From NCBI GenBank assembly GCA_031472005.1, contig PZJY01000007.1, positions 2,529,808-2,593,807 on the forward strand: DNA of 64,000 bases, read 5' to 3'. The stretch is from Tetracladium setigerum. Taxonomy: Eukaryota; Ascomycota; Leotiomycetes; Helotiales. Within the stretch, counting starts at the first letter, position 1. Each line of letters starts with the position of its first letter. The notes beneath the pieces are model-generated. The model was not told the DNA's origin. It made no database searches and saw only the letters and a program-made list of their open reading frames with translations. Below, piece by piece: positions 23,860 through 37,165 of this stretch. The translations under genes were made by a program, and so were the position numbers.

Positions 23860-26800
23860 ATGGCTACGACTCAATCGTCTGCTATCCCGACTGTCAGCGC
23901 ATCTCCAACGACCGTCGAGAGGAGCCATTCCCACCGTCGACATCACCATCTTCCCTCGGCCACTGGTAATGGTCCAGTGCCTTCACGCTCCCAGTCAACC
24001 CGGACCCGAACCTCTGTGCCGCCCAGCCCTCAGCGAGCCAACTCCAACTCCTCCATCACCATCGGACCTCGTCGCGACACGGGACAGCAGAAGACGCCGC
24101 CTCCCCCAGAACACACAATAATGAAAACGCAACTCTAGCACCATCACACCGCAGAAGCTCCAGCAAGGACAGACCCCTCCCTCGCGATCGGAATCTCACA
24201 GGAGCCACGGAACCGGAAGTGCAAGTGGGAGTCAGCATCGACACCATCGCCATCCAGACAACATGGCGACCTCGACAGCAACTGCCGGCGTGGCCCCAGT
24301 GGTCAATCCCAATCCCGCAGAATCCAGGCATTCTAGATCTGGCCGAACGAGGACTACCATACCTGCCTCGACTGGAGACTGGATGCTGGGGAAGACCATC
24401 GGTGCGGGGAGTATGGGCAAGGTCAAATTGGCCCGCAGGGCTGAAGGGGGCGAACAGGTTAGCAAGTCCCAAATACTTGAGCAGCGTCTCTTCACAAGAC
24501 CTAATACCAACGTCACTCAGGTCGCGGTTAAGATTGTTCCCCGCGGTGTCACTGACGATGGACATCAACATCAAAGCAAGGCCGACCGAGAGAGAGCCGA
24601 GCATTCAAAAGAGGTGAGAACAGCACGCGAGGCAGCGATCGTCACACTGCTGGATCACCCTTACATCTGCGGGATGAAGGATGTGGTGCGCACTACATAT
24701 CATTGGTATATGCTTTTTGAATATGTCAATGGAGGCCAGATGTTGGACTACATAATCTCACACGGCCGGTTGAAGGAGAAGCAGGCGAGGAAGTTCAGCA
24801 GACAGATTTCTAGCGCTTTGGACTACTGCCATCGAAACAGCATTGTCCACCGAGATCTCAAGATTGAAAATATCTTGATCAGCAAAACTGGGGATATCAA
24901 AATTATCGATTTCGGCCTGAGCAATTTGTTTGCGCCACGGAGTCACTTGAAGACATTCTGTGGCAGTTTATACTTTGCCGCGCCGGAGCTTCTTCAAGCC
25001 AAGGCGTATACTGGACCAGAGGTTGACGTGTGGAGTTTTGGTATTGTACTTTACGTGCTCGTCTGCGGAAAGGTGCCATTTGATGATCAGAGTATGCCTG
25101 CGTTGCATGCGAAGATCAAGAAAGGTATCGTGGATTATCCCAATTGGCTTTCGCCTGGTAAGCATCCCATCTAAATGCGTGGATTCATGTGCTGACTTGA
25201 TCAGAATGCAAAAACCTCATCTCGCGCATGCTAGTAACTGATCCCAGACAACGCGCCAGTCTCCAAGAGATCATGACACATCCATGGATGGTGAAGGGTT
25301 TCGGAGCACCTCCAGAGAACTACCTGCCTGTTCGAGATCCAATTCAAATGCCTCTCGACCCGAAAGTCATTCAAGCAATGACTGGCTTCGATTTTGGACC
25401 TCCGGAGGAGATCGAGAAGCAGTTGACAGAGGTTATACAGTCACAAGACTACATGCGTGCCGTAAAGCTGGCACAGCAAGAGAAGGAGAATCAGGCGCCA
25501 TTGAGGGATTCGGAGAAGAAGAGGGGTTTTGGATTTGATTTCTACAAAAGACGAAACTCAAACAATAGCAAGGACACACTCTCGGCACCAAGTTCGGAAG
25601 TATTGACACTTGGCAGCGATCCAGTCAATGCGTATAATCCTCTCATATCTGTCTACTACCTAGTTAGGGAGAAGCAGGACAGGGACCGAATTCAGCCCAA
25701 TCCTGCCCCAGCAAGTATACCTCGAGTACCAGGAGAGGCTCCGCTTCAACTACCAGAAGCCCTAGTTGCGCCAAAGCCCGCCCACACAAATTCTGCAGCT
25801 TATGAGATGGCTGGTGAACGACCAACAGGCGGACGATCTCGACCGAGAGCCAGGACTCACGGAGAAGACGAGATTTCTGACAGCCTGAAGAATACAAAGC
25901 TCAACAGTGCTGGACCGGCTTCGCCAGCCATTATTGAGCCTCCGCCTGAGCCTGTTAGAAAGGAGAGCACTGCAACCAGTATTCTGAGGAGGTTCAGCAC
26001 AAGAAGGAAGAAGGAGCCTACTGATCGATCGCATCCTCCGATGGTCATGGTTCAGTCGCCACATGAACACAGTAATCTCCGGAAGAGCTTCAGTGTTCGA
26101 CGTGCTCGAGACCGAGCTCCTGAAGATGCACCAGCGATGCCACGGGCAGGAACCAGTCAACCCCAACACAGTGATCTTCTATCACCGCCTGCAAAGTCTA
26201 GCTCAAAGGGTCTTGGAAGATCGGCTAGTGTTGCATCAGCAGACTTTAGGAGACGGGAGTCTAGAAGGGGTGCATCAGAAGCTGTGCCTCCAAGGGTGAC
26301 CTACCAAGACCCAAAGGACCCCCACCTACCAGCGGTTCCGATCATTCTACGGTCAATGAGAAGGCTCCATCTCAAGATGAAGACAAATCCAAGCACTTGA
26401 ATCCATCGTCTGCTATGAGAGCGAAGTCGTTGGGTCATGCGAGAAGAGAGAGCATTCAAGCACGACGAGCTAGAAGGGAGGAAGCTCGCGAAGCTAATGT
26501 TCCTGAAGAAACAGACGCAGAAGTTGGTGATGCAAGTGGGGTATCAACAGAACGAGTTGACCGTGCAGAAAACGTCAAGCCAGTCTTCTTGAAGGGTCTC
26601 TTCAGTGTCTCGACTACATCTACCAAACCAGTTGCAGCGATTCGAGCCGATATCCTCCGCGTCCTTACCCAACTTGGCGTCGAATATACGGAGATTCGCT
26701 CAGGCTTCAGCTGTCGCCACGCTCCCAGCATTGACCTCAAGAAAGTCGTTGATGTCCCTCCAAGCAGCCACGGCAACACTACACCCGGCCACAAGCGCAA

Positions 26801-27193
26801 GATCAGCTTCGGCGGTTTCATGGGCGGAAATAGCAACAACACCGAACGCGACCGCGAGGATTTCCGCGAAGCAGAAAAATCACCACGCACAACCGGCGGA
26901 CGATCTGCACATTATCGCGGGCGGATAGGTCGTATACTAATTCTGACGTCTCGGATGAGAGTATCAACCGTCCTTCGAATCAACACCACCAAGGACATGC
27001 GTCGAGGCCTCCCGGTGAGACAATGACGCATGTGCAGAGTGACTTGGGGGGAAGCATGGTGTTGGAGTTTGAAATCTTTATTGTGAAGGTGCCGCTGCTG
27101 TCGTTCCATGGCATTCAGTTTAAGCGTTTGGCGGGCGGAACTTGGCAGTACAAGAATATGGCCGATCAAATTTTGAGGGAGTTGAGGCTGTGA
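23860..27193 (+). CDS. kin1: KIN1/PAR-1 (MARK) family serine/threonine kinase (four frame breaks)
   Basis: Three exons: 23860-24457, 24521-25157, 25205-27193; 1075 aa after repair. KIN1/PAR-1 kinases control polarity, cytokinesis and exocytosis at the cell cortex. Order: disordered basic Ser/Pro/His-rich N-terminus; kinase domain with GAGSMGKVKLA (glycine loop), VAVKI (ATP lysine), HRDLKIEN, DFGLSN and APELL; a long Ser/Pro-rich middle with basic clusters; a conserved VKPVFLKGLFSVSTTSTKP block; and a C-terminal KA1 domain starting near FEIFIVKVPLL and ending at NMADQILRELRL. Single bases appear to be missing at C/G runs 24103-24107, 24174-24177, 26319-26323 and 26919-26921. The second site is the least certain, because it sits in disordered sequence with no conserved anchor. 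Intron 1 (63 bp) is a multiple of three without a stop. Unrepaired, a caller would start at the internal ATG 24263 and lose the KA1 domain. Confidence 0.93.
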
Positions 27194-29510
27194 GAAGCTT
27201 ACTGAGGTTTGGATCGTGGTTGTGCATAGAGTGAGGAAGAGATCAATGGTGGTGGATGGGTGTGAAAAGAATTGAGTCATGGTGGAGGTGGATGTGAAAA
27301 GAAATAAAGAAACGACGGATGGATGGATGCTTGGATGAAGAATACGGGTTTGGATGGTTGGATGATGATAGTGGGGATATCTGGGGGCCATAGGGGGGGG
27401 GAAAGGGCGCGGCGCGGGGGCAAATGGGATGGGTGGAAGTGGTCGATATCGACTATAACAACATTTTACTCTTTTTCTTTACTTTTTTTCCCTTCTTCTA
27501 ACTTTAATCACTTTTGTCCTTTTTTTCCGCTGTATTGGCTGGGGGTGATTTGCTGTGATTTGGGTTTTCATCGCGGAGGAAGAGGGGAGGATGGAATGGA
27601 AATGGAAATGGAAAGCCCAAACAAAAAACAACAGGAATGGGAAATTAGGGATACGAATCTCCTTTGTCTACCTCTTTTTTCTTGTGGCATGTTTGGTAGT
27701 TATCTTTGTTTGGTGTTAAGAGTAGTACATAGCGATTCGAAAGCGAAATTTTTAGCAAGCGAATAGAACTCCTTGATTTATTTTTGCTTGATGCCCAGCC
27801 TAGCCTAGTGTCAATTGAAACAACTTCCACTCTCGAGATTGTATTTATCTATTATCGGTATTGATCTGTGTACAGTACATTATGAGTCTGATACATGAAT
27901 AAGAAAAGAGCCGGTCAATCAAATCACTGGCAATTTGGCCTCGATTCTTTCTGATCTCCAAATCCTGTTGTCCGTTCGCTTTATTTTTCCCGCTTTTACC
28001 TTTCACAGAATGAATGATGGGAGGAAGGGGGATGTTTGGTTGTTGTTGTAGTGTGTAGATGAGATGAGTGGAAGTAGTACAATACAGTACATATACTACC
28101 TACTCAAATGGAGAAGTTTCATTGGTTCGAAATGATTGTTCATCACGGGGGGATGATCATGGGGAGGTAAAGTGTTCATGGTGAAAGGTCTATAGTGAGG
28201 TTCTTGTTCATGGAGTGAAGTGGAGAGGTATGTGTTCTGTGGGTGGGGAGGTTCACTGTGACTGAATATCAAATTGTGTTTAAATAGCCACGGAGACTCA
28301 CCACATCAAGAACGAACATCCAGAAGAGAAAATTGTGCGGGTGTATTCGTGCACGAACAACTGCAATGAATCTTCAAGTTTTTATCAAAATCGTCCTCTT
28401 TACGCATCTGACCATTAGCTTTTTAATCTTTTAATTGAATTTTACATGGTTTTATGGGAAGTCGAGTTCACGTAAATTTGTAACTGTCGAGGTTCCATTG
28501 TTGTGGAAGGGAATAAATAACAAGGAGTAGAAAATCGACAACGAGTTTTCTGGGTTGGCAGCAACCATTTATTCGACGAGTTATATATCGACTTTGGTGA
28601 AGAGATTGAATTCTCTAAATTTGGACTCCTCCATTTCCATACCTAAGTACTGAGCTCTGAATTTTGGCGCCAAAGAATTAAATGTCTGGGCGTTTTCCCT
28701 ATCTACATCTACTCATTACTGCGTAATAACACCACACATAAAAGACAGGAACGCACCAGCGACAGTGCGTCATTTCCCGCATTATGTAGTATGGTTGAGT
28801 AATGAGCAATTGTCAGTGATCAAGTGAGGGTTATATGTGAAATTACTAGTGCAAGTTGATCAATGAGGGAAGAAGCATCTGAGCATGAAAGGCAGAGAAG
28901 CATCTCCTTCCTGATTCGGCCCATGATTTTGGAACATAGGAATGTCCTTCACTTTATTTATTGCGATGATCAAACATTACTTCAACATTAAACGTTAGAG
29001 CTCGATTCAATTGAGTTCTGGAATATTTTAATCGGATGATTATGGAGGTTTATCAGCCGATTTGGCTTCAATCTAGGAGTTCTGACGACACAACAAGAGA
29101 ACCTCGAAACACATCAAAATTATTTGGAAAGAAGTGAAATCGACTTCTAGTAGATTTAATCATCTACCAAAGCTACATTTGAGACAAAACTTTAGAATTT
29201 CGAATATTCAAAGAACGTGGGATGGGTTGCCTCACGTGATATGAATGCCCCTCTGCAATTTCTTGGTGGAGTGTTTCAGGCTGATAACATTGGCTCGCTC
29301 AGATGCTCCAAAGTCTTTGAGGAAACATCTCAACACGTTTCCAATAATCCCCCCATGATCCCATCTAAATATCCTTATCTGGGATGAACTTTCTAATACT
29401 TAATTTGTCCATTAATTGATTCGCATTCACTCATTGCCGTTGAGGAAACGTCCGGCACGTCCACCTCCTTTTTCCAAAACCAAAGTCCGCCTCCATATCG
29501 TTTGCCCATC
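27194..29510. other. Intergenic, 2.3 kb
   Basis: It begins with the KIN1 3' flank, which is G-rich then T-rich at 27360-27530. An A/T-rich stretch at about 28300-29400 has no open frame of note. I see no coding or structural RNA gene. Confidence 0.5.
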
Positions 29511-31545
29511 ATGGCCAAACCAACGCCCTCCAAACCATCCAAAGCCAATTCTGCTTCAGCAACGAAGACGACAGAGCAAGAAACCTTCGAGAAGGAACTC
29601 CAAGCTCTAGCCGCAAAAGCCAAAGAGGAAACCATCGGAAAATGGCTCCTCGGCCAATCCTGGATCTTCCTCCTCTCAGGCATCCTGCTCTCACTCGCCG
29701 CTACAGCCTCAACTGTATCCCAGCTCAATCTATCACCAGCATATGGTTCCATACCATCATCCATCTATCATGAGAAAACAGTCATGACAGCTCTATTTCT
29801 AGGCTGGTCTCTCAATCTTTACATCAGACGTCTCTTACCCATTAAACCAATCTACCTGCTGCCGGTCATAGCAGCGTATATTCCCACCATCCAATTCTTC
29901 CTCTTCCCATTTGGGGATTTCTTCGGTGGAAAATGGGGCCCGTCATCACGGAAGGACTTACCATCTTCCCTCTCATCCTCATCTCCGTCAGCTGTGTTGC
30001 TACTACTCTGGATGGGTTAGACATCACACACGGCCGACGATTCACCTGGTTCACAAACGCCATGCCTGGCATCCTCTCATTCGCATTTTTCAAAACAGCA
30101 GAATATTACTCCAACAACTGGATTTCGAATACCATTGGTCAATCAGTCCTACAAACCAGACTAGGTCTTGAAGTCTCTCTCGCGGCGTCGTATTCTCTCT
30201 TTCAGCCGTCAAAACTTCTTCTTTTCGCCCTCCCGGCAGTATTCCACACCGCGTTATTCAACACTCATGTTCCCCTCCCATATCACACCAATGCACTCAA
30301 CGCTACGATGTTGAAGACAAACTGGTCACTTCTTGAACGGAAAGAATCTATTACAGGCTACCTCTCCATTGTCGAAAGTTCCGAAAAGGGATTTCGAGTG
30401 ATGAGATGTGATCACTCCCTTCTTGGAGGCGAATGGCTTACATCTACCACAAAGACCAACCGCACAGAGCCTATTTATGGAATTTTCGTCATGCTGGAGG
30501 CTATTCGACTCATTGAAGTGCCAAATCCTGTGCCAGATAATGAGGCGAAGGCTCTAGTTGTGTATGTCTTCCCCTACCTTTACCCACGTGACCACATATC
30601 AACTTCAATATCAAAACTAAACTAACATCCTCCCTCAGCGGCCTCGGAATAGGAACGACTCCCCTCGCTCTCCACACCCACGGCATCAACACCACAATTG
30701 TAGAAATCGACCCCGTCGTGCACGAGTTCGCCGTGAAATACTTCTCCTTCCCCCCCACCATTAACGCCAAGCTCACCAACGCCATCACCTACGCATCACA
30801 GCTTGTTGCTGAGGGAGTGGAGAAATTCGATTACATCGTTCACGATGTCTTTACGGGAGGTGCGGAGCCGGTTGAATTGTTCACGGTGGAGTTTATTGGA
30901 GATCTGAAGAGTTTGCTGAAGCCGAATGGGGTGATTGCTATTGTTCGTTTTACTTTTCTTTCCACTTCCTCTATACCACACTCCCCCTTATGAATTATCT
31001 AGCTAACCAACTCCCTTGTAATAGAATTACGCAGGTGATCTTCTCCTTCCATCCGCACGCATCGTAATCCACACCATTCTCTCCATCTTCCCCACCTGCC
31101 GAATCTACCGCGAATCAGCCGACGAAACGACTGAATCATCCAAGCTTGATTTCACAAACATGGTTATCTTCTGCATCAATACCCCATCCAGCCTTCCCTC
31201 CTCATCATCCGCCACCACCTCGTCTGAATCCACAGATGACGACGACCTCTCCTCCCCACCCCCATCATCCTCCTCTGACTCCACCAGTCCGCAAAAAATA
31301 ACTTTCCGCCGCCCCATCATTGCCGACCTTCTCAACAGCGGTGCGCGCCAAATGTTTATCATGCCAAGATTCGAAATCCTTCCGGAGGAGTTTGGGACGA
31401 GAGAGGAGGTCGAGAGTGAGCATGGCGGAATTTTGTATAAGGATAAGGCGAAGGAAAGGTTCGAGGCGTGGCAGAAGAGTAGTGCCTTAGGACATTGGGG
31501 TGTGATGAGGGGGTGCTGGAGGCTGGTGTTTGGGAGGGTTGGTAG
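29511..31545 (+). CDS. Membrane-anchored spermidine-synthase-fold protein (two frame breaks)
   Basis: Three exons: 29511-30561, 30639-30942, 31025-31545; 625 aa after repair. The N-terminal 300 residues hold an Ala/Lys-rich cytosolic stretch and about seven or eight hydrophobic helices (LLGQSWIFLLSGILLSLAA, then YLLPVIAAYIPTIQFFLFPF). The C-terminal half is a class I methyltransferase/aminopropyltransferase fold: VVGLGIGTTPLAL (SAM-type glycine loop), TIVEIDPVV (acidic ribose-binding end of beta 2) and HDVFTGGAEPVELF. It resembles the fungal spermine/spermidine synthase family with membrane N-termini. Whether it makes a polyamine is not known. Missing bases are inferred at GGGG 29935-29938 (inside the membrane domain) and GGGGG 31509-31513. 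Repair of the second gives a C-terminus ending VWEGW at the stop 31543-31545 instead of a run-on to 31606. The exon 2 donor is GTTCGT, slightly unusual. Confidence 0.82.
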
Positions 31546-31989
31546 TCTTTTTTTCAAGGGGAAAACGAGTGTTTGTATTAGTGGTTGTGGTTTTTTGTGC
31601 TTGTGATTTGGACAAGAGAAGAGATGATAGATTAGGACGGGAGAATGTAGAGAAAGAAAATATATCAAAACAAACATCAAAGCAAGCAGTGGTGTCCAAG
31701 GAAGCATATTAAGTTGGGTTATTTTATATTTTATTTGATAGATGGATCGGTTGGTAGATAGACATCATAAGAAGAAGTGAGAATGAAAGACAAAAAATAG
31801 AAAAACTGAGGTAAGTTTGACAAATATATGAAAATATCTGAAAATTCGTAATCGGTATCTTTCTCTATCATTAAAACACCAACTGTTTCTTTTCCTCTCT
31901 CCTCCTCTTCTCTTTGCGAGTGGGTCAAGTAGTTTCAGCACAAATACAGTTTCCTCCTCCACAAAAATGACCATGAGGTTTCATCCCCC

Positions 31990-32027
<38 letters not shown>

Positions 32028-32351
32028 TCTCTCATCTTCCCCATCTTTGATCGTTAAACAGAGAAAAGTGAAACGCGACTTATCCTTGCGGGGCGCGTAC
32101 ATACATTGTCTCCTCTCCCATCCTTCCCGAGCCCCCAAAATGCAAACACCGTCGACACATCTTGTCGATCAACTCCATATTCTTGGAACTCCACTCAAAG
32201 TCATAGCCAAAAAAACGACTCCTTCGAAATCACATGACTAAAGAAAGAGATGAGATATATGAGAGAGATATGGTATAAAAGGGATGACAAGAAATAAGCA
32301 GAACCCCGTATGCACAAGAAACACCTCATTGATCAAATCGGGTTTGTAAGC
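31546..32351. other. Convergent 3' flanks with CT microsatellite
   Basis: 0.8 kb between convergent genes, A/T-rich at 31700-31830. It contains the CT tract listed separately. No gene is seen. Confidence 0.5.
31992..32020. repeat. (CT)n microsatellite
   Basis: An almost uninterrupted CT dinucleotide run of about 14 units, followed by impure TTTCTC units to about 32033. It lies in the 3' flank of the minus-strand gene at 32352. Confidence 0.9.
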
Positions 32352-33955
32352 TCAATACCCTGTATCCCATAAATCGTCCTCCGCTTTGATCATCTCCATG
32401 ACCGGCACCTTCGCCATCTTCTTCTTCATCTCCTTTCGCTCTTCCTTCGTCACTAACCTCGGAGTGACAGGTACCATAGGCGTAAACGGTTGATACGGCG
32501 AATATGGTACCGCGTTAGCTGTCCAAGGAGTGCGCGGCATACCTGCCGTGTTCAAGCCTGGAGAGAGCGGAGAAGTGCGTTCCAACACTGTTGTTTTCGT
32601 GGTGTGCGAGAAGGCGCTAGGAGAAGCAGGTGATGGCTCGAAAGCACGGAATGGAAGAGCACGCATAGGATTTGGAGCGGGTTCGACCTTGAGCTGAGGA
32701 GGCTGTTGTTGACGAATTGGGCGGGGATTTGTTGAGTTGGAGGGCTTGACGACGGGATAGAGTGGTGTTTGGCTTGTTGCGGATATGGCAGACATTGGGT
32801 CGCCACGAGTGGAGGTTGAGTTTGAGCGGACGGAGGTTTGAGATTGGTTGGGGCGGTGGGTTTGGAAGTGTGTGATACTTCTGTTATTGGAGTTGGTGAA
32901 GGATTGCTGGGATGCGAGAGGGTCGTATGAAAGTTGCTCAGCAATGGAGCGGGTGGGTGAGGAGGGCCCACTGGAGGTATTGCGGGTATGGCCATATGGT
33001 GCTGCATCTTTAGGAATTGGAGGTGGTGGACGATAGTATCGTGGGGAGAGTGGCTCCTCATCTGATGCATTGGAGGGGAAGGTAGCCGAGCGAGGTGTTT
33101 GAATTGGCGAGGATATTTGCAATCCGCGGACTGTTTTCCTCTTTCCTGGCGATTTGAGTGATGAGATTATGGAAGATGTGCGGGATTGTGGTCTTGGTGA
33201 TTTGGTCTCGTCAATTGTCAGGTTTGAGGGACGACGGCTCGATCTCGACAGCTTCTTCTGCGGGCTTCCCTGTCTCTGGGTGAGGCCAAAGGAACTGGTC
33301 CTGCGCCGGCCAATGGTGCTGGTGGAGGAAGCTCCTTCACATTTGCACCCGCTGCCTTTGCATCCTCCTGCTCCATGACATGGGCATATAAATCCTCCAG
33401 ATTTCGACCCATCATGTGGCGATCTGCTGCGACAATTCGGTGGTCGACGGATGGACTTTCAAGTCCTGGGGGAGAACCAGGAGGGGAGATCGCACTGGAT
33501 GGAGGGAAAACGTATGGGTTTCGGTCTGTTTTTTCTGGTGATGGCCACGAGAAGTTGCGGTTCTGGTTGACACCCGGTGTCAAAGGTGATGGATTGAATT
33601 TGGAAGATGCCGGTCGAGGTGCTACCATCTCAACATCCCGAGCAATAGCAGCAGCACGAGCAGCTTGACGAGAGCGTCGGCCAATAAGTATCAAAGCGAC
33701 GCCTACGACAATGACGCAGAAGACGTATGCTCCCACAATGCCACCGATCTCTGCTGGAAGGAAGGAGGGGTCTCTCAGAGCACCCCGCGATAATGGAGGG
33801 CCCGATTCAGCTGGAGGCGCGGGATTGTAGTCGATATTGAGAGGGTTGAACTTGGGAATGTCCTTGAGGATGTTGGCCCAACTTATAGAAGGACAGGCAA
33901 GCAGAAGAAAGAAGAGCGGTGATGCCGTGCTCACTGCACTCCCTCCCATTCGCAT
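32352..33955 (-). CDS. Single-pass membrane protein, unknown function (one frame break)
   Basis: One exon, 534 aa after repair. Residues 1-27 look like a signal peptide (PLFFLLLACPSISWA). A short lumenal or extracellular part follows (LKDIPKFNPLNIDYNPAPP, then SRGALRDPSFLPAEIGG). Next comes one strong membrane helix (VGAYVFCVIVVGVALILI, about residues 75-93) and a long Ser/Pro/Arg-rich cytosolic tail with phosphorylation-prone RSxS and SP motifs, ending LWDTGY. The frame breaks at the GGG run 33278-33280 (CCC on the coding strand). One added base joins PLASP to the continuous tail that runs past GKRKTVRGLQ. I recognise the shape of a conserved fungal membrane protein but cannot assign a function. 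An adaptor or signalling role is a guess. Confidence 0.75.
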
Positions 33956-35946
33956 GATGATTATTTCCCGGCACCGTCCCTTGCCAGGACTGTCAACACT
34001 GCTGTTGCGCTGCTTTCGCGGAAGGTCGAAACGTTTGACGATTCATAGAGGACGTGGATCTGGTCTGGAAGTTGTGATCGCGCGGGCTGAGAGGTGTGTG
34101 ATATTGATATACCTCCACCTCCGTACCGAGGGGACAGGGAAATCTCGTCGTCGCATTCGAGGAGGTCGGCGGCAACGAAGCAGACCGCCAGTCGATTGGC
34201 GGGGGAGGTGAATTCGCACATCTGAATGGCGGGAATCGACAGGGACGAGTGCTGCATGAAGATACAAATAGCGCTGGCTAATGTGATGGGGGCTCTTGGG
34301 GATGCGCTGGGAGTGAGTGTGTGCATTGGATTTGCGTGGGTTGAGCAGAGCAGCTGCAGGTCGCGATGGGGGGTAGAATGAAGGTGGTTGGTTGTGGGGA
34401 GAGCTGTAGCCGCTCAACTCCCATGAGGCTTGCTTAGGTCGTACTGGGGTCGTGGGATAGCAAGTGCAGGATCAGGGTATATCTCATACTGCAGATCGAA
34501 ATGGGTGATAGCGCCGACTATGAGAATATTAGATTCCAATGCGAGCAGTTTGGGGCGTCGTCAGTGATGCGGTTCCGTTGAAGATTTCAACACTCAATCA
34601 CCGCTTTCGTCAATTTGATAGCATTGCCTCCCTCCTATCACGCTGTTGCCGAGCTGTCTTTCAAGAGTCCGTGCAGTGATATTGAGTTGTGATGGGAATT
34701 ACCTCCATCGGGGGATTTGTGACTGTGACGAGGACTGACATTGGACAGCTGATGAACAGCTGATGATGTGATACCGTCCAGATATCGAATGACCGAGAAG
34801 TGGAGGAGTAGGACGACGACGAGATGCAGCAATCGGAGATCTTGCTTACTCTTTGACATTATTTCCTCTCAATTTCTGCCATTCAAAGCTGCCTGCGTAT
34901 CCAGTGATTCAAGTTGCATGGGCAACAGTAAAATTGAGGTCGTTCTTGGATACTTATTGGATATGTCTCACGAGTCATTTGTTTGGCCTTGACAGATGAA
35001 GATGCCGAGAACTTCATCCAGTGGTGAGAAGCTGTCCGGCGGTCAGCATTAGTTTGTGGTGATGAGGAGTGACCTTGTTGTCAAAGACTTGGAGTACCGA
35101 GAAGTGGGATAAGATTATTCGTCTAAAATCCATACATGGATGATGTCTCATCAAATCAATACATGGTCGGGGTATACTGCCATGTAGCATTCAGTCGAGG
35201 TGGCTGGCTGGTACACAATTCCCCTTCAGGAAGCGAGGCGACAGAACCAAGGTTCCCTTCCAAAATGAACGTCCTTGTAGTTTGCCAATCTTATGTATTG
35301 TCGAGTAGGAAACGCAATCTATTATTTATCATCGTTATCCCCCAGTCTGGTGACGAAAAGGTCTGGGCCCGCTCGATTAAGTGAGTATGGGTTTTCACGA
35401 TCATCTATCAGCACAACCTATCCAAAGTATCACTTTGCAGCAGATCCTGAAACAAATGTGTTGAAACTTCTATAATTAGATTGAATCAATGCATGGGAAT
35501 CACACAAAAGAACGCATTGCCGATAGGTATCAATGTCGCGAGTACTCCTTCTCACTCCTCCGTTCACCCCCCCCCCATTTCCTTTCTATTCCCAAATCCC
35601 ATCATATGATGAAGCCTTTGCGACGTGGGTATTAAGCAATTCCAGCGATTGGCCTCACGACCTTTTTCTCTCTCTTTTTAATAAAATGTGTGTATGGCAC
35701 CTTTGTTCCATTTTACATAGAATGACTTACTCAAGCACCTCATCTTCACCAAATACATTATCAGACGCTCGACCGATCCATCTTCAACCCCAAGACAATT
35801 TTACTACTCCCATAGATTCCCATACTTCACTCTTCTCTTTTCATCATCTGAACTAATCATACCTGTCCTGAGCTATTGTTTCTTTCGCTCTGTAAGCTTT
35901 TATCTACCTAGGTATGTACTGCACAACCTTGGCGTTTACTTCCTCC

Positions 35947-35979
35947 TGATCATATACTTCATCCTGATCATATACCTCA
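35947..35979. repeat. Short direct repeat
   Basis: CCTGATCATATAC occurs twice in close succession, about 18 bp apart, in otherwise unremarkable intergenic DNA. Confidence 0.7.
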
Positions 35980-37165
35980 GCTCTTGGCATCTCACGAAGA
36001 TTTTCGTTATTTCAATCTAGAAGCTTCAACTACATAAACATTTTCAAATCTTTTACCACTAAATAAATGGTCATTGCCGGTCGCCCGGATGATGTCGAAG
36101 CCGGCAGTCACTGTCACATTTCCCACTCTTTGCTTGGTCTATAAATCTGCCTTTTCACATCAACGCTTTATACACGTTCAATTATTTCTTGACCGCTGTG
36201 CGTAAAACCTATTCTCATGACTGGAAAAGATGATAGTCAGTCAATACAGAATACGATTTCCAGGATCTTGGCAGCACTTACGCTGACAACTTGCAAATTT
36301 TTCTTTGTCTAGGTTGCAGACCTATCTTCCATATGCCAGACGAAAGTTCGCAAAGTTGCTGCACAGTTCATTTTTTTAAGATTTTGTGTTGATTTCTCGC
36401 CCACTTTGTATTTCGATCAACTCATCCGCGTCCTCATCATCATTTTCAACCATTCATTCCCCCACCTACTGTCCCAAACCAATAAGCTCCAACAGAAGAC
36501 CAATCTTGTACCTCCCAAATACCAAAATTCTACATTCATATTTTCATTATTCTCTCTCACTAACATCTATCTACAGAGACGCACCCCCAGCCTGCCCCAC
36601 TCACGTAGCCTCCCCATCGTTAGGCTAAACAACTAGGTAGGAACGAGAAACTCGCCCAGAATAGCCCAAAGAGTTCAATATTGTGGTTTGGTCTGAGGCC
36701 TGAGAGTTATTATACAGTCTCGACTCAAATTTTCTATTTTTTTTGGAGTTATAAACAGCGACGGAATTTAAATGTAGAGAGGTGGGGTAGACAAGGCAGT
36801 GAGAGAAATCATAACTATTGAGTAGGATATCGTACCAAGGGTCTCCCAAAGTGTGAGCTAATGGTAACACAGCAGCACCGCTGTTGTAATCGGTGAATCC
36901 AACAAAGCCTTGTGGCTGAAAATGTATGTATTCGCAGCTCCTGCGCAATGGCAAAAGCATGCAATAGCTTCTTCACTGGAGATTGTTATGCTAAACTTTC
37001 TCTTTTTGCCAGATTCCTGGAAGAGTATAGCACTGTATCAATTGAGAGAGTTACATCGCACAGGAGGCGGAGTGTTCATACACTTTTTTGGTCAGGCGAC
37101 CAGGAGCGTTGTTTTCTCGGTGGTTGTGAAATTATGAAGGGTGGAAGCTTGGCAGCCGAGTGTTC

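Noticed and set aside
24056..24604. 182-codon minus-strand frame
   Set aside because: Antisense shadow over the KIN1 N-terminal region and ATP loop.
31992..32033. CT-rich repeats as a CRISPR-like or phage-like array
   Set aside because: Simple microsatellite without spacers; the organism is a eukaryote.
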